The position numbers and the translations under genes were made by a program. From Granulosicoccus antarcticus IMCC3135 (GTDB lineage Bacteria; Pseudomonadota; Gammaproteobacteria; Granulosicoccales; Granulosicoccaceae): a stretch of 64,000 nt of DNA. The notes beneath the pieces are model-generated. The model was not told the DNA's origin, ran no database searches, and saw nothing but the letters and a program-made list of their open reading frames with translations. The stretch spans positions 5,514,501 through 5,578,500 of the forward strand of contig NZ_CP018632.1 in NCBI RefSeq assembly GCF_002215215.1. Direction: 5' to 3'. Each line of letters begins with the position of its first letter. The stretch's first letter is position 1. This document shows positions 43,482 through 52,521 of this stretch, one piece after another.

Positions 43482-43921
43482 AGTATCGAGGCTGAATTGC
43501 GTACGGGCTCTTCAGGCAGTCTGCTTCGCAAATTCTGCTCGGGTTTTTGACCCAGAGAGCCAGCCCCTAACGATTTAGCGCAATCTGGTGTTGAACCACT
43601 GCTTGCCAGTTCTGTTCTGGTATCTGCCAACGCCTTGCGTGCACAGGCTTCAGTTACCTCCTCCGACATCAGATCGCCAAGAGAGATACCAATCGCCGAC
43701 GTGACCTTGCGAAGTAGCGCAATGGACATATTGCCCTGCCCTGACTCCAATTGGGCGAGATATCGTTCCGAGACACTGGAGACTTCCGCAAGGCGCTTGC
43801 GCGACATACTCTTGCGAGCTCGTTGTTGCCGCACCCGCTGGCCTACAACCATCAGAAAATCTTCGGTTGACAGTTCATCGAGCAATGGCGTGACCATTGG
43901 ATTTATTTCTGGTGTAATCAT
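43448..43921 (-). CDS. Short BoxR/BzdR-like HTH regulator
   Basis: A 157-residue protein. Residues about 20-85 form an XRE-type helix-turn-helix: VGQRVRQQRARKSMSRKRLA, VSERYLAQLESGQGN, MSIALLRKVTSAIG. The wording SRKRLAEVSSVSERYLAQLESGQGNMSI strongly recalls the BoxR/BzdR group, where the domain is followed by a shikimate-kinase-like effector domain. Here the last ~70 residues are polar, lack a Walker motif and end at a normal stop, so that domain is absent. It may regulate the convergent pxp genes, or may act at another locus. Confidence 0.75.
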   Translation of the reverse strand: MITPEINPMVTPLLDELSTEDFLMVVGQRVRQQRARKSMSRKRLAEVSSVSERYLAQLESGQGNMSIALLRKVTSAIGISLGDLMSEEVTEACARKALADTRTELASSGSTPDCAKSLGAGSLGQKPEQNLRSRLPEEPVRNSASILGSSSAKIAEY

Positions 43922-44088
43922 GTGTAAATACGCTCCATTCGTGAAGATTTATCATCACTATATTTCACAAATGTAACAATATCATGCAAAACGGCTGTCA
44001 GAAAAGACAAACTTTGATATTTAACAATTAACGACACACAAGTAACGGGATATGCGGTCTCGTTATCGCTTGAAATTGATACGAATTA

Positions 44089-44583
44089 TCAGTCTCCCAA
44101 TAATTTACGCGCACGTTCCAAACGCGCTGCATGCTGCTCTGCCGCCTGCGACGACTTTGTCATGGCAGCAATCTGTTGCTCCCTGTCTGTCGTCTTTCTG
44201 CGTCTGGCGGTCAGATAGACACTCCCCAGCCCAATCAACAGTAGCGCAAAAGGCCCCAACCAGAGAACAAGGGTTTTGGCACTGAACCTGGGACGATACA
44301 AGACGAACTCTCCGTATCGAGCAACCAGATATTCATCAATTTCGTTCTTGCCCTTGCCATCAAGAATCTGCAGTCGGATCTCTCGGCGCAGATCATCAGC
44401 CAGACTTGCGTGAGAGTCTGCCAGATTCTGGTTCTGGCACTTCAAGCAGCGGTATTCCTTGAGCAGAGAAAAATACAGCTGGCTCTGCTCTTCGTTTTCA
44501 AAGGTTGTCAGAACATCCGCCGCCTGAGCGGGAGCGAGCATGGGAAGCAGGCATAACAGCCAGACAAGTAATAACGCCTTCAT
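44089..44583 (-). CDS. ccmH: Cytochrome c maturation protein CcmH
   Basis: A 164-residue protein with a signal peptide, the thioredoxin-like motif RCLKCQN (C46 and C49), and a C-terminal membrane helix (LVLWLGPFALLLIGLGSVYL). CcmH keeps the apocytochrome CXXCH cysteines reduced and helps CcmF attach heme in the periplasm. It is the last gene of the ccm operon and starts four bases inside ccmG. No ccmI gene follows, and the fused CcmH-CcmI form of enterobacteria is not present. Confidence 0.92.
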   Translation of the reverse strand: MKALLLVWLLCLLPMLAPAQAADVLTTFENEEQSQLYFSLLKEYRCLKCQNQNLADSHASLADDLRREIRLQILDGKGKNEIDEYLVARYGEFVLYRPRFSAKTLVLWLGPFALLLIGLGSVYLTARRRKTTDREQQIAAMTKSSQAAEQHAARLERARKLLGD

Positions 44584-45122
44584 GAGTTTGTCTCGGCCAT
44601 CAACTGATCAATCACAGGCAACAATGTTTCTTGCAGAGCTTGTCCATCTACCGGCCCTACGTGCTTGTAACGGACTCTGCCGGCCTTATCCATGATGAAC
44701 GTCTCGGGCACGCCGTACACACCAAAATCCAATCCGACATCGCCTCGACGATCGTCCAGCACATCGCTGAACGGATTACCCAGACGAGCCAGCCATGGCA
44801 GAGAGTCTTCAGGCTGATCCTTGTAGTTCAGACCGACTACGGGCACCGGGCGTTGTTCTGCGAGTTCAGTCAGAAATGGGTGCTCTTGTACACACGGACC
44901 ACACCAACTGGCCCAGACATTGAGAACCCAGACCTGGCCTGCCATATCACGGCTGTCGAACTGCCCATCGGTTGCCGGCAGTCGATCCACGACGAATGCA
45001 GGCGCCTCCTTGTCGATCAATGGCGATGGGAGCTCTGTCGGATTCAGGGTCAAGCCCTTTGCCAGAAAGCCTGCCAGTGCGAGAAACAGTGCTAACGGCA
45101 ATAATTTAAGTGCAAGACTCAT
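44580..45122 (-). CDS. ccmG: Thiol:disulfide interchange protein CcmG (DsbE)
   Basis: A 180-residue membrane-anchored thioredoxin. The active site is WCGPC with C74 and C77, after an N-terminal membrane anchor. The YGVPETFIMD segment supplies the cis-proline. It reduces apocytochrome and CcmH in the periplasm. It starts on the last base of ccmF and overlaps ccmH, as in other tight ccm operons. Confidence 0.94.
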   Translation of the reverse strand: MSLALKLLPLALFLALAGFLAKGLTLNPTELPSPLIDKEAPAFVVDRLPATDGQFDSRDMAGQVWVLNVWASWCGPCVQEHPFLTELAEQRPVPVVGLNYKDQPEDSLPWLARLGNPFSDVLDDRRGDVGLDFGVYGVPETFIMDKAGRVRYKHVGPVDGQALQETLLPVIDQLMAETNS

Positions 45123-47170
45123 CAGCTTTCAGAAGTTCCGGGGGCTGCGGTACTCGTAGCACCGAGGTTGGCAAAGGCTTTCTCGTCAGCTCCACGCCCC
45201 AGACTTGACCCCGGGTTGCGTGCCGTTGTCGATTGTTTGACAGCCAGACGACGGTAACGCCGATCGACCGCAGCCAGCACGCCGCCAACAGCCATGAAAA
45301 TAGTACCCAGCCAGATCCAGCGAATATACGGCTTGGTCTGGATACGTACGCTCCAGGCGCTGCCACCATCCAGCGGTTCACCCATTGCCACAAACAGATC
45401 GCGCGTAAATCCCCCATCGATACCGGCTTCGGTCATGCCGTCCCGCCGTACGTCGTACACACGTTTCTGGGATTTGATGATACCGACATCCTGACCATCG
45501 CGTTCCACGGCGAATGTGGCTTCAGCCGCATTGTAGTTCTCACCTCGTACCTCTTCCATGGACTTGAAGGTAAAGGTGTAGCCGCCCATGGTATGACTGC
45601 CGTCAATGTCCATGCGTACGGTCTGTTCTTCCGTGTAGATAGAGGTCAGTGCGACGCCCACAGTAAATACGGCCAGGCCCAGATGCGCAATGCTCATCCC
45701 CCAGAAAGCGGCAGGTGTGTGCATGACCGCCGACAGACGCTTGCGCTGATTTCTGAAGCGGTAAAAGATACCGTAGATCGTCGAGGCAGCGACCCAGATT
45801 GCCAGAGCAAGCGTGGCAACCGCGCTGATGCGATATTCGAGCAATTGGGTTGTCAGCAAAGCGGCCAGCACCAGACTGGCAATGCCCAGTACCGCCAATG
45901 TTGTGGAACGTCCCTTCAACCGGTCACGTTTCCAGTTGAGCATGGCACCCAGCCCGACCATCAGCAGAATGGGCAGCATCAAGGGCACGAATACCGCGTT
46001 GAAATACTGTTCACCTACCGACAGCTTGCCGTAACCCAATGCATCGACGAACAATGGATACAAGGTACCCAGTAAAACAGCCGCACAGGCAACAACCAGC
46101 AGTATGTTGTTGAGCAACAACGCAGACTCTCTGGATATCAGCTCAAAGCTGGCGGTCGAGGTCAGTTTATGAGCTCGAACGGCGTACAACAGCAGCGAGC
46201 CGCCCACCACCAGACCGAGAAACAACAGGATAAACAAGCCACGTGTGGGGTCAGCGGCGAAAGAATGAACCGACGTCAGTACACCGGATCGGACCAGGAA
46301 GGTGCCCAGCAGACTCAACGAGAAGGCCAGTACCGCCAACAGGACAGTCCAGGCCTTGAAGACACCGCGCTTTTCGGATGCCGCCAGAGAGTGGATGAGT
46401 GCCGTTCCTACCAACCAGGGCATGAACGAGGCGTTCTCGACCGGATCCCAGAACCACCAACCACCCCAGCCCAATTCGTAATAGGCCCAGAAGCTACCCA
46501 GAGAAATTCCGATAGTCAGAAACATCCAGGCAATGTTGGTCCAGGGTCGCATCCAGCGCAGGGTGGCTGCATCCAGCTGTCCGTCTATCAGAGCGGCAAT
46601 GGCGAAGGCAAAGGCAACCGCAAAACCGACATAGCCCATGTAGAGCATCGGTGGATGGATGGCCATACCCGGATCCTGCAACAAAGGGTTCAGAGATGCC
46701 CCGTCCAGAGGTATGGGAAAGACCCTTTCGAACGGATTGGAGGTAAGCAAAACGAACAAAAGAAAGCCGATGCTGATCAGACCCAGAACGGACAGTACCC
46801 GAGCCAGCAGAACTTGCGGCAACGAGCGGCTGAAAATGCCAACGGCACCGGTCCAGACAGTCAGTATGAAACACCAGAAGAGAATGGAGCCTTCGTGCCC
46901 TCCCCAAACGCCAGAGATTCGATAAATCAATGGCAGGGACAGATTACTGGTATTGGCGACATACAGGACGCTGAAATCATGTGAGATAAAAGACCAGGTC
47001 AGGCAGGCGTAGGCAAGAAAGGCGAAGAACAGCTGCGCCCCGGCAGCCGGTCGTGCCATATCCATCCAGCCGGAATGCCCGGTAAAGCTTCCGATCATTG
47101 GAATGACCGCCAGCACAATGGCCGTGCAAAGCGCAAGGATCAGGGCGAAATGGCCCAGTTCAGGAATCAT
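45122..47170 (-). CDS. ccmF: Heme lyase CcmF
   Basis: A 682-residue inner-membrane protein with about 14-15 helices and the tryptophan-rich WGGWWFWDPVENASFMPWL motif that holds heme on the periplasmic side. It transfers heme from CcmE to the apocytochrome, with CcmH. The N-terminal MIPELGHFALILAL and length are normal. It overlaps ccmE by four bases. Two long antisense frames run through it and are not credible genes. Confidence 0.96.
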   Translation of the reverse strand: MIPELGHFALILALCTAIVLAVIPMIGSFTGHSGWMDMARPAAGAQLFFAFLAYACLTWSFISHDFSVLYVANTSNLSLPLIYRISGVWGGHEGSILFWCFILTVWTGAVGIFSRSLPQVLLARVLSVLGLISIGFLLFVLLTSNPFERVFPIPLDGASLNPLLQDPGMAIHPPMLYMGYVGFAVAFAFAIAALIDGQLDAATLRWMRPWTNIAWMFLTIGISLGSFWAYYELGWGGWWFWDPVENASFMPWLVGTALIHSLAASEKRGVFKAWTVLLAVLAFSLSLLGTFLVRSGVLTSVHSFAADPTRGLFILLFLGLVVGGSLLLYAVRAHKLTSTASFELISRESALLLNNILLVVACAAVLLGTLYPLFVDALGYGKLSVGEQYFNAVFVPLMLPILLMVGLGAMLNWKRDRLKGRSTTLAVLGIASLVLAALLTTQLLEYRISAVATLALAIWVAASTIYGIFYRFRNQRKRLSAVMHTPAAFWGMSIAHLGLAVFTVGVALTSIYTEEQTVRMDIDGSHTMGGYTFTFKSMEEVRGENYNAAEATFAVERDGQDVGIIKSQKRVYDVRRDGMTEAGIDGGFTRDLFVAMGEPLDGGSAWSVRIQTKPYIRWIWLGTIFMAVGGVLAAVDRRYRRLAVKQSTTARNPGSSLGRGADEKAFANLGATSTAAPGTSES

Positions 47171-47643
47171 GGCTCAACCACCGTTTTGTTATCGTAATTG
47201 GCAGCGGACCCGGGCATCTTGCCGGCTCTTTCCAAAGCATCTGCCACCTCAGGTGGCATATAGTTTTCGTCGTGCTTTGCCAGCACTTCCGTCGCACTGA
47301 AACTACCGCTGGTATCCAGTGCACCCAACGCGACAATACCTTGCCCTTCACGGAAAAGATCGGGCAATATGCCGACAAAGCTGACTGAGACAGTCTGCAC
47401 ATGGTCGGTCAGATCGAAGCGCACCGCCAGATCCTCTGAACTGCGCTGCACACTGCCCTCCACCACCATGCCACCAATGCGGAACGGTTTACCCGGATCG
47501 ATAGCGCCAGCGGCTACATCCGAAGGCGAATGGAACAGCATGATGTTTTCCTTGAAGGCATTGACGCCAAAAGCGACGGCAATAGCCACACCGCCCAGCA
47601 TCACACCGACGAGTATCAGACGTTGTTTACGTTTTGGAGTCAT
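47167..47643 (-). CDS. ccmE: Heme chaperone CcmE
   Basis: A 158-residue periplasmic heme chaperone with an N-terminal membrane anchor. The residue that binds heme covalently is H124 in LAKHDENYMP, with Y128 close by. The MTPKRKQRLILV start and the GGMVVEGSVQR segment are typical. It receives heme from CcmABCD and passes it to CcmF. Start and stop overlap the neighbours by four bases. Confidence 0.95.
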   Translation of the reverse strand: MTPKRKQRLILVGVMLGGVAIAVAFGVNAFKENIMLFHSPSDVAAGAIDPGKPFRIGGMVVEGSVQRSSEDLAVRFDLTDHVQTVSVSFVGILPDLFREGQGIVALGALDTSGSFSATEVLAKHDENYMPPEVADALERAGKMPGSAANYDNKTVVEP

Positions 47644-47804
47644 TTTTTTCTCCTGTGTTGTTGAGCGCGACGTATGGCACTGATTCGTACACTGCGATAA
47701 CTGCGAGCTGACCAGAGCACAATGCCCCCCAGCAATACCAGTGCACAGGCGTAAGACGTCCAGACATAGAACGCATAACCACCCATATTGAAGAATTCAA
47801 GCAT
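47640..47804 (-). CDS. ccmD: Heme exporter protein CcmD
   Basis: A small membrane protein of about 54 residues from the ATG at 47804 (MLEFFNMGGYAFYVWTSY). It has one transmembrane helix followed by a basic tail (RRAQQHRRKK). The FNMGGYAFYVW motif is typical of CcmD, which helps release holo-CcmE from CcmABC. The longer frame upstream overlaps ccmC and is not needed. It overlaps ccmE by four bases. Confidence 0.9.
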   Translation of the reverse strand: MLEFFNMGGYAFYVWTSYACALVLLGGIVLWSARSYRSVRISAIRRAQQHRRKK

Positions 47805-48546
47805 TTTCAGGCCCCTTGGTGTCCAGCTCAGCGACCCAGCTGGCACGTCCCTCACGAGTCAGAATCAGCGTTCTTACTCGAATCATCAGGTTATAAAAGT
47901 AAAGTAGCTGGAAGGCCAGCACCATCAGCAACAAGGGTCTGAGCATGCTGATGTGCATGGAGGGTGTGTCCAGCTTGGAGATGGTCGCAGGCTGATGCAG
48001 CGTATTCCACCATTCAACGCTGAAGTGGATGATGGGAATATTGACGACACCGACGACTGCCAGAATGGCGGCAGCCTTGGCAGAGCTCTGTGGCGTATCA
48101 AGTGAGCCACGCAAGGCCATATACCCGAAATAGAGAAACAACAACAGCAGCTCGGAAGTCAGCCGAGCATCCCAGATCCACCAGGTACCCCACATCGGTT
48201 TACCCCAGAATGATCCGGTTATGAGAGCGACGGCTGTGAAGGCGGCACCGATCGGGGCTGACGCTTCGGCTACCACATCGGCTATCTTCAGACGCCAGAT
48301 CAGAAAAACAGCACTGGAGACTGCCATAACCATATAAGTAAACATCGACATCCAGGCCGCAGGCACGTGAATATAGATGATGCGATAGCTGTCACCCTGC
48401 TCGTAATCTGCCGGCGCCACGACAAGCCCCAGGTATAAACCAGCCACCAGGCTCAACAGGCACAGTGCGCCAAGCCAAGGTGCCAACCTTCCGGCAAACC
48501 GGTACATGAAAGGCGCTGAGCCGAATCGATGAATCCACTGAAACAA
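47797..48546 (-). CDS. ccmC: Heme exporter protein CcmC
   Basis: A 249-residue inner-membrane protein with six helices and the tryptophan-rich WGTWWIWDARLTSELLL motif. CcmC loads heme onto CcmE on the periplasmic side. It overlaps the start of ccmD by eight bases. It is separated from ccmB by about 200 bases holding short tandem repeats, an unusual break in this operon. Confidence 0.95.
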   Translation of the reverse strand: MFQWIHRFGSAPFMYRFAGRLAPWLGALCLLSLVAGLYLGLVVAPADYEQGDSYRIIYIHVPAAWMSMFTYMVMAVSSAVFLIWRLKIADVVAEASAPIGAAFTAVALITGSFWGKPMWGTWWIWDARLTSELLLLFLYFGYMALRGSLDTPQSSAKAAAILAVVGVVNIPIIHFSVEWWNTLHQPATISKLDTPSMHISMLRPLLLMVLAFQLLYFYNLMIRVRTLILTREGRASWVAELDTKGPENA

Positions 48547-48706
48547 TCTGATTTTTTCCTGTTGACCAACTTGTCTAGTTTAGCTGGATTTACGTCGTTG
48601 AACCCATTGTCCAGTGCTTCAACAAACCTGAAGACAGTGCCTGCCAGACTCATTTCTGAAATATCGACAACACATTGACAAGGTTCAGGGCACTTGGTTG
48701 CAATCA

Positions 48707-48745
48707 GACACGCTCAAAGCGTGTCAAAGCGTGTCAAAGCGTGTC
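48707..48745. repeat. Ten-base tandem repeat with inverted partner after ccmB
   Basis: AGCGTGTC occurs three times at ten-base spacing (48718, 48728, 48738), joined by AA. The inverted copy GACACGCT lies at 48707-48714. The last copy contains the ccmB stop codon. On the minus-strand transcript any of the three copies could pair with the inverted one, giving alternative hairpins. This is in the ccmB-ccmC gap. Confidence 0.85.
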
Positions 48746-49478
48746 AACGCCCCGCCGCCACTCCCACACGCAAGGCGCCGGCGATCGCCAGAGGCGCCAG
48801 TGATACCGCCAGAAAGACAATGGCGAACAACACTGACAGCTGTGCCGATATTTCAAGCCCCATACCCGCAGCACTAACCGCACCACTACCGAATATAAGT
48901 ACCGGTACCGTCAACGGCAATACCAGTAGCGACAGTAAAACACCACCCTGGTTCACACTGACAATGAGAGCGGCACCGATTGCGCCAATGAAACTGAGAC
49001 TCAGAGTCCCCAGGAACAAGCTTCCAACCAGTACCAGATAGGCACCTTCGGGAAGTTGCATCATCAAACCCAGCAATGGCGACAGGATCACCAGAGGCAA
49101 TCCACTGGTTACCCAATGAGCCATGACTTTGCCGATGACGACAACAGTGAGCGGATGGCCGCTGAGCACCATCTGCTCCAGTGTCCCATCGCGGAAATCA
49201 TTTGCAAACAGAGCGTCCAGAGACAACATCATGGCCAGCAATGCGCTGACCCACAAAACCCCCGGTGCAATGGTGGCGAGCATGTTCGGACCGGGGCCGA
49301 TTCCCAGTGGGAACAGCGTGACGACAATAACGAAAAACAGCAACGGGTTAAGCCATTGGCCCGTTGCGCGAAAAGCCAGCTTCATATCCCGCTTGAAAAC
49401 GCGCATGAAGATCGTGGCAATGCCGACCGAGAGTCGTGTGGAAGTTGAATAATTCACGGTTTCTGCAAGATCAGCCAT
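48744..49478 (-). CDS. ccmB: Heme exporter protein CcmB
   Basis: An inner-membrane protein with six helices. The ATG at 49478 overlaps ccmA by eight bases and gives 244 residues; an ATG at 49406 (MRVFKRDMKLAF) would give the usual ~220. The segments NPLLFFVIVVTLFPLGIGPGPNMLATIAPG and SLDALFANDFRDGTLEQ are clear CcmB marks. It works with the ATPase CcmA in the CcmABCD complex that frees heme-loaded CcmE. Its 3' end runs into the tandem repeat. Confidence 0.93.
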   Translation of the reverse strand: MADLAETVNYSTSTRLSVGIATIFMRVFKRDMKLAFRATGQWLNPLLFFVIVVTLFPLGIGPGPNMLATIAPGVLWVSALLAMMLSLDALFANDFRDGTLEQMVLSGHPLTVVVIGKVMAHWVTSGLPLVILSPLLGLMMQLPEGAYLVLVGSLFLGTLSLSFIGAIGAALIVSVNQGGVLLSLLVLPLTVPVLIFGSGAVSAAGMGLEISAQLSVLFAIVFLAVSLAPLAIAGALRVGVAAGR

Positions 49479-50130
49479 TGTCCGACAACAGGATCGTCTG
49501 AACCGGTATCGGATCAAATGAAAGCGGTTGATGCGTGGTAAACATGACGGCCCCGCCAGCACTGACGTGGCGGCTGATTTGTGCCTTGACCCAGGCATAA
49601 CCATTGGCATCGAGCGATGTCAAAGGCTCATCAAGTACCCACAAAAGCGCTGACTGCAGACGCAATCTGGCCAGTGAGATACGTCGCTGCTGACCCGCAG
49701 ACAGGGCAGCACAGGGCAGATCAATCCGGTCCGCGATACCTAGCTCATCCAGCACCTGTGTAATGCGATAGCGTGCGCCGTCGCGTGCGCCGTCGAGGCC
49801 TTGATTGCCAGCACTCAATTCCGGACACAGCGCCAGCAGATTCTCCAGAGGCGTCAAACCCGCACTGATACCTGCCCGATGTCCCAGATACAGCAGACTG
49901 GCGTACAACTCGTCACGCACCTTGCGCACCGGTTGCCCACGCCAGTAGATCTCGCCCTCGTCGTATTCGGCAAGGCCGATGAGTGCCTTGAGCAACGTGG
50001 TCTTGCCACTGCCGTTGGTCCCCTGAATCTGAACGATACTGCCCGGCGGCACGCAGACATCCACGGCGTCCACCAGCAAATTATCACCACGCCAAATGGT
50101 CATGCCAGTGGCCGTCAACAATGCACTCAT
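49471..50130 (-). CDS. ccmA: Heme exporter ATPase CcmA
   Basis: A 219-residue ABC ATPase. Walker A is GTNGSGKTT with K43, the signature region is LSAGQQRRISLARL and Walker B leads to LLWVLDEPLTSLD. It powers CcmABCD. It is the first gene of the ccm operon. A 12-base perfect tandem duplication at 49771-49794 doubles the residues DGAR in a surface loop. It begins 32 bases after the DUF1285 gene. Confidence 0.94.
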   Translation of the reverse strand: MSALLTATGMTIWRGDNLLVDAVDVCVPPGSIVQIQGTNGSGKTTLLKALIGLAEYDEGEIYWRGQPVRKVRDELYASLLYLGHRAGISAGLTPLENLLALCPELSAGNQGLDGARDGARYRITQVLDELGIADRIDLPCAALSAGQQRRISLARLRLQSALLWVLDEPLTSLDANGYAWVKAQISRHVSAGGAVMFTTHQPLSFDPIPVQTILLSDNG

Positions 50131-50162
50131 CTAGATAGTCTTCAAAACGTGACCTTCGGAGC

Positions 50163-50729
50163 TCATACAGCCCCTGAATCGACAGCGGCTTGGTCCGACA
50201 GCGGCATGAAACAACCTTTCGATACGACGCCCAGCACCCCGTTGCGCTCTTCGGCAAGCTCTGCCAACTGGTAGAAAACTGTACGACTGATCAATGCTGT
50301 CAGCCGATCTCTGACCAGTACATAGGGCGACGGTTCACCACCGGGAGTCGCATAGCTCACCGTAACTGGATGCTCTGCATCTGCGATGACTCTGTCACCT
50401 ACATTCGTCTCGAAAGTCAGTACCTGCTCATCCGCCTCACCTTGCACCTCCATTAAAATGGCAGTAAACGGGGCATCCTCGACCACGATCCGCAAACGCT
50501 CCTGCGGTGTCACCAGGCAAGTTGCATCATCATCTACTCGCAAAATAGTTGAGAAAAGCTTCACCATCCGTGCACGATCTATTTTTGTTCCCTCATGAAA
50601 CCAGTCACCGTTTCTGGCGATACGGATATCAATGTCACGTGTCAGCTCAGGATGCCAACTGGCAACCGGTGGCAATGAGCGCTGGGATACGACATCGGCA
50701 ATCGATTCCAGAGAGGCTTGATCACTCAT
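50163..50729 (-). CDS. DUF1285 family protein
   Basis: A 188-residue soluble protein. The sequence WHPELTRDIDIRIARNGDWFHEGTKIDRARMVKLFSTILRVDDDATCLVTPQERLRIVVEDAPF is the DUF1285 core. The role of this family is not established. It lies between the thioesterase gene and ccmA on the same strand, nine bases after the thioesterase, so it is likely co-transcribed with the former. Function is unknown. Confidence 0.87.
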   Translation of the reverse strand: MSDQASLESIADVVSQRSLPPVASWHPELTRDIDIRIARNGDWFHEGTKIDRARMVKLFSTILRVDDDATCLVTPQERLRIVVEDAPFTAILMEVQGEADEQVLTFETNVGDRVIADAEHPVTVSYATPGGEPSPYVLVRDRLTALISRTVFYQLAELAEERNGVLGVVSKGCFMPLSDQAAVDSGAV

Positions 50730-50738
50730 GATTTGTGC

Positions 50739-51200
50739 TCAGACCTCAGTGGTCGGTGATGAATCATCCAGCCTGTCAAAGTCGGATACAGGTTCAAGAA
50801 TTGCTCGTGGTTGGCCGTCGGTGTCTATGGCGACGAAGGTAAACAGACCTTCTGTCACCTGCTCTTCAACAGCCAGTCGACGCCGTCGCACCCAGGTTTC
50901 CACACTGACAGTAATCGATGTTCGGCCTATCGCATGCGTCGCACAGTAACAACTGACCTCATCCCCGACATTGACCGGCTTGTGAAACTTCATGCCGGTA
51001 ACGGCAACCGTTGCCACACGGCCCTGTGCGACATAAAAAGCATGCGTGCCCCCAGCCAGGTCCATTTGAGACAATATCCAGCCACCAAAGATATCGCCAT
51101 TGGGGTTGGTATCCGCCGGCATGGCAACGGTTCTCAACGAGGCAGGTGTCGTTTCTCTATCAATGTCCTGAACATTGAGCTGATCTTGTGAAGCACTCAT
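50739..51200 (-). CDS. Acyl-CoA thioesterase, hotdog fold (YciA-like)
   Basis: A 153-residue thioesterase of the YciA/acyl-CoA hydrolase family. The pattern MPADTNPNGDIFGGWILSQMDLAGG, with the key N and D, and the later GMKFHKPVNVGDEVSCY are diagnostic. It releases CoA from acyl-CoA in the cytosol. It starts overlapping the stop of the CoA ligase gene (TAATG), so the two are coupled and probably act on the same acid, perhaps to recycle CoA. Confidence 0.9.
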   Translation of the reverse strand: MSASQDQLNVQDIDRETTPASLRTVAMPADTNPNGDIFGGWILSQMDLAGGTHAFYVAQGRVATVAVTGMKFHKPVNVGDEVSCYCATHAIGRTSITVSVETWVRRRRLAVEEQVTEGLFTFVAIDTDGQPRAILEPVSDFDRLDDSSPTTEV

Positions 51201-52480
51201 TAGTGTTGCTCGTAATCCCGCTGGTCTTCAACCACGACACCATCATTGGGCAGGGAGTCGACGACCTGAACCTTGCCACTCAGATTGGTCATGTTTTTCA
51301 GTGTGCCCTCGAGGCGACTGGATAGCGCCGCTATCTGCGCGGCATCATGGCTGTCTGCCGCCACGCTTTTCAGGGTGACCGACAGCGTCATGATATCCCG
51401 ATCATTCTCCCGACTCACGCACAGACGCCAGCGTGCCAGCTCAGAGTATTCGAGTGGCAAGTTCTGTAACTGCACAGGATCGACAAACATTCCCCGCACC
51501 TTGACACGTTGATCGGCGCGGCCCATCCAGCCTTTGATCCGCATCGATGTTCTGCCACAAGGGCTTGCCTCTGCCAGCTCTGCCGACAGGTCGCCGGTGG
51601 CAAATCGCAACAAGGGATAGACCGGATCCAACCGCGTCACAACCACCTCTCCAACCTCACCGGGCGTGACAGGTGTAGAAGTGCCGGGTATCAGGATTTC
51701 CACAATCAACCCCTCGTTGATCAGCATGCCGGGATGAACCACGCCAGCGGTGGCGCTCTCATAGGCAATGACGCCCAGATCGGCCGTGGCGTAGCACTGC
51801 AGAACCTGGACCCCCTGTTCTTCATAGCGCTTGCGCATGGCAGGAAACAAGGCCCCTCCGGACACCATGGCTCGTTCCAGCGTTTTCAGAGGCTTGTCTT
51901 CCGCGTTCGCATGATCAAGCAATGTCTGCAGATAGTCGGGCGTGCCAACGTACACCTGTGCGCCACACTGCCTGATCGCCTGTACCTGAGTTTCAGTGCC
52001 ACCGGCACCAGCAGGAAATACAACGCATCCCAGGGCCCTTGCACCTTCATCGAGTATGAATCCACCGGGTGTCAGGTGGTAGGAGAAAGTATTGTGGATA
52101 CGATGACCACGACGAATGCCGGCTGCGTGCAATGCACGAGCTGCCTGCCAGGGATCACTCCCGGGTATCTGAGGTTCCCAGACAGGCCCTGGCGACATGA
52201 AGATGCGCTGACCTTCCAGTGACTGCATGTCGACGAAGCCACCAAAGGGAGGGTTCGCCTGCTGATACTTCATCAGTTCGCTCTTGCGCAGGACCGGCAA
52301 TGTCTGCAAGGACTCGCGATCATGCACGGCCTCTGCAGCATATCCCTGCAGATGCGTCCCCAGACCCTCACAGGTTTGCATACAGGCGCTCAAACGAGCA
52401 CCAAAGTCGGCAAAAAGAGCGGCTTCACGTTGCGAGGCCGTTTGCGTATCCAGTTGATCAAACATCAGTCGAAGTGCCAT
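51200..52480 (-). CDS. Phenylacetate-CoA ligase family protein
   Basis: A 426-residue adenylate-forming enzyme of the PaaK type. It shows LPVLRKSELMKYQQANPPFGGF, the ATADLGVIAYES region, the DLSAELAEASPCGRTSMRIKGWMGRADQRVKVRGMFVDP hinge and a C-terminal small domain. It forms a CoA thioester of an aromatic or other carboxylic acid with ATP. It lies just after the Liv-type transporter genes on the same strand and is coupled to the thioesterase, so it probably activates what the transporter brings in. The acid itself is unknown. Confidence 0.85.
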   Translation of the reverse strand: MALRLMFDQLDTQTASQREAALFADFGARLSACMQTCEGLGTHLQGYAAEAVHDRESLQTLPVLRKSELMKYQQANPPFGGFVDMQSLEGQRIFMSPGPVWEPQIPGSDPWQAARALHAAGIRRGHRIHNTFSYHLTPGGFILDEGARALGCVVFPAGAGGTETQVQAIRQCGAQVYVGTPDYLQTLLDHANAEDKPLKTLERAMVSGGALFPAMRKRYEEQGVQVLQCYATADLGVIAYESATAGVVHPGMLINEGLIVEILIPGTSTPVTPGEVGEVVVTRLDPVYPLLRFATGDLSAELAEASPCGRTSMRIKGWMGRADQRVKVRGMFVDPVQLQNLPLEYSELARWRLCVSRENDRDIMTLSVTLKSVAADSHDAAQIAALSSRLEGTLKNMTNLSGKVQVVDSLPNDGVVVEDQRDYEQH

Positions 52481-52521
52481 CCTGCCATTTAGTGGGGGGA
52501 GCTATGCGAAGGTGTGCGGGG

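Noticed and set aside
45233-46984. Long plus-strand frames (280 and 271 codons) opposite ccmF
   Set aside because: They are antisense to a clear, conserved gene and have shadow-like composition rich in Gln, His and Arg.
48716-48745. CRISPR-like repeats
   Set aside because: Ten-base units without spacers and no cas genes; simple tandem repeat.
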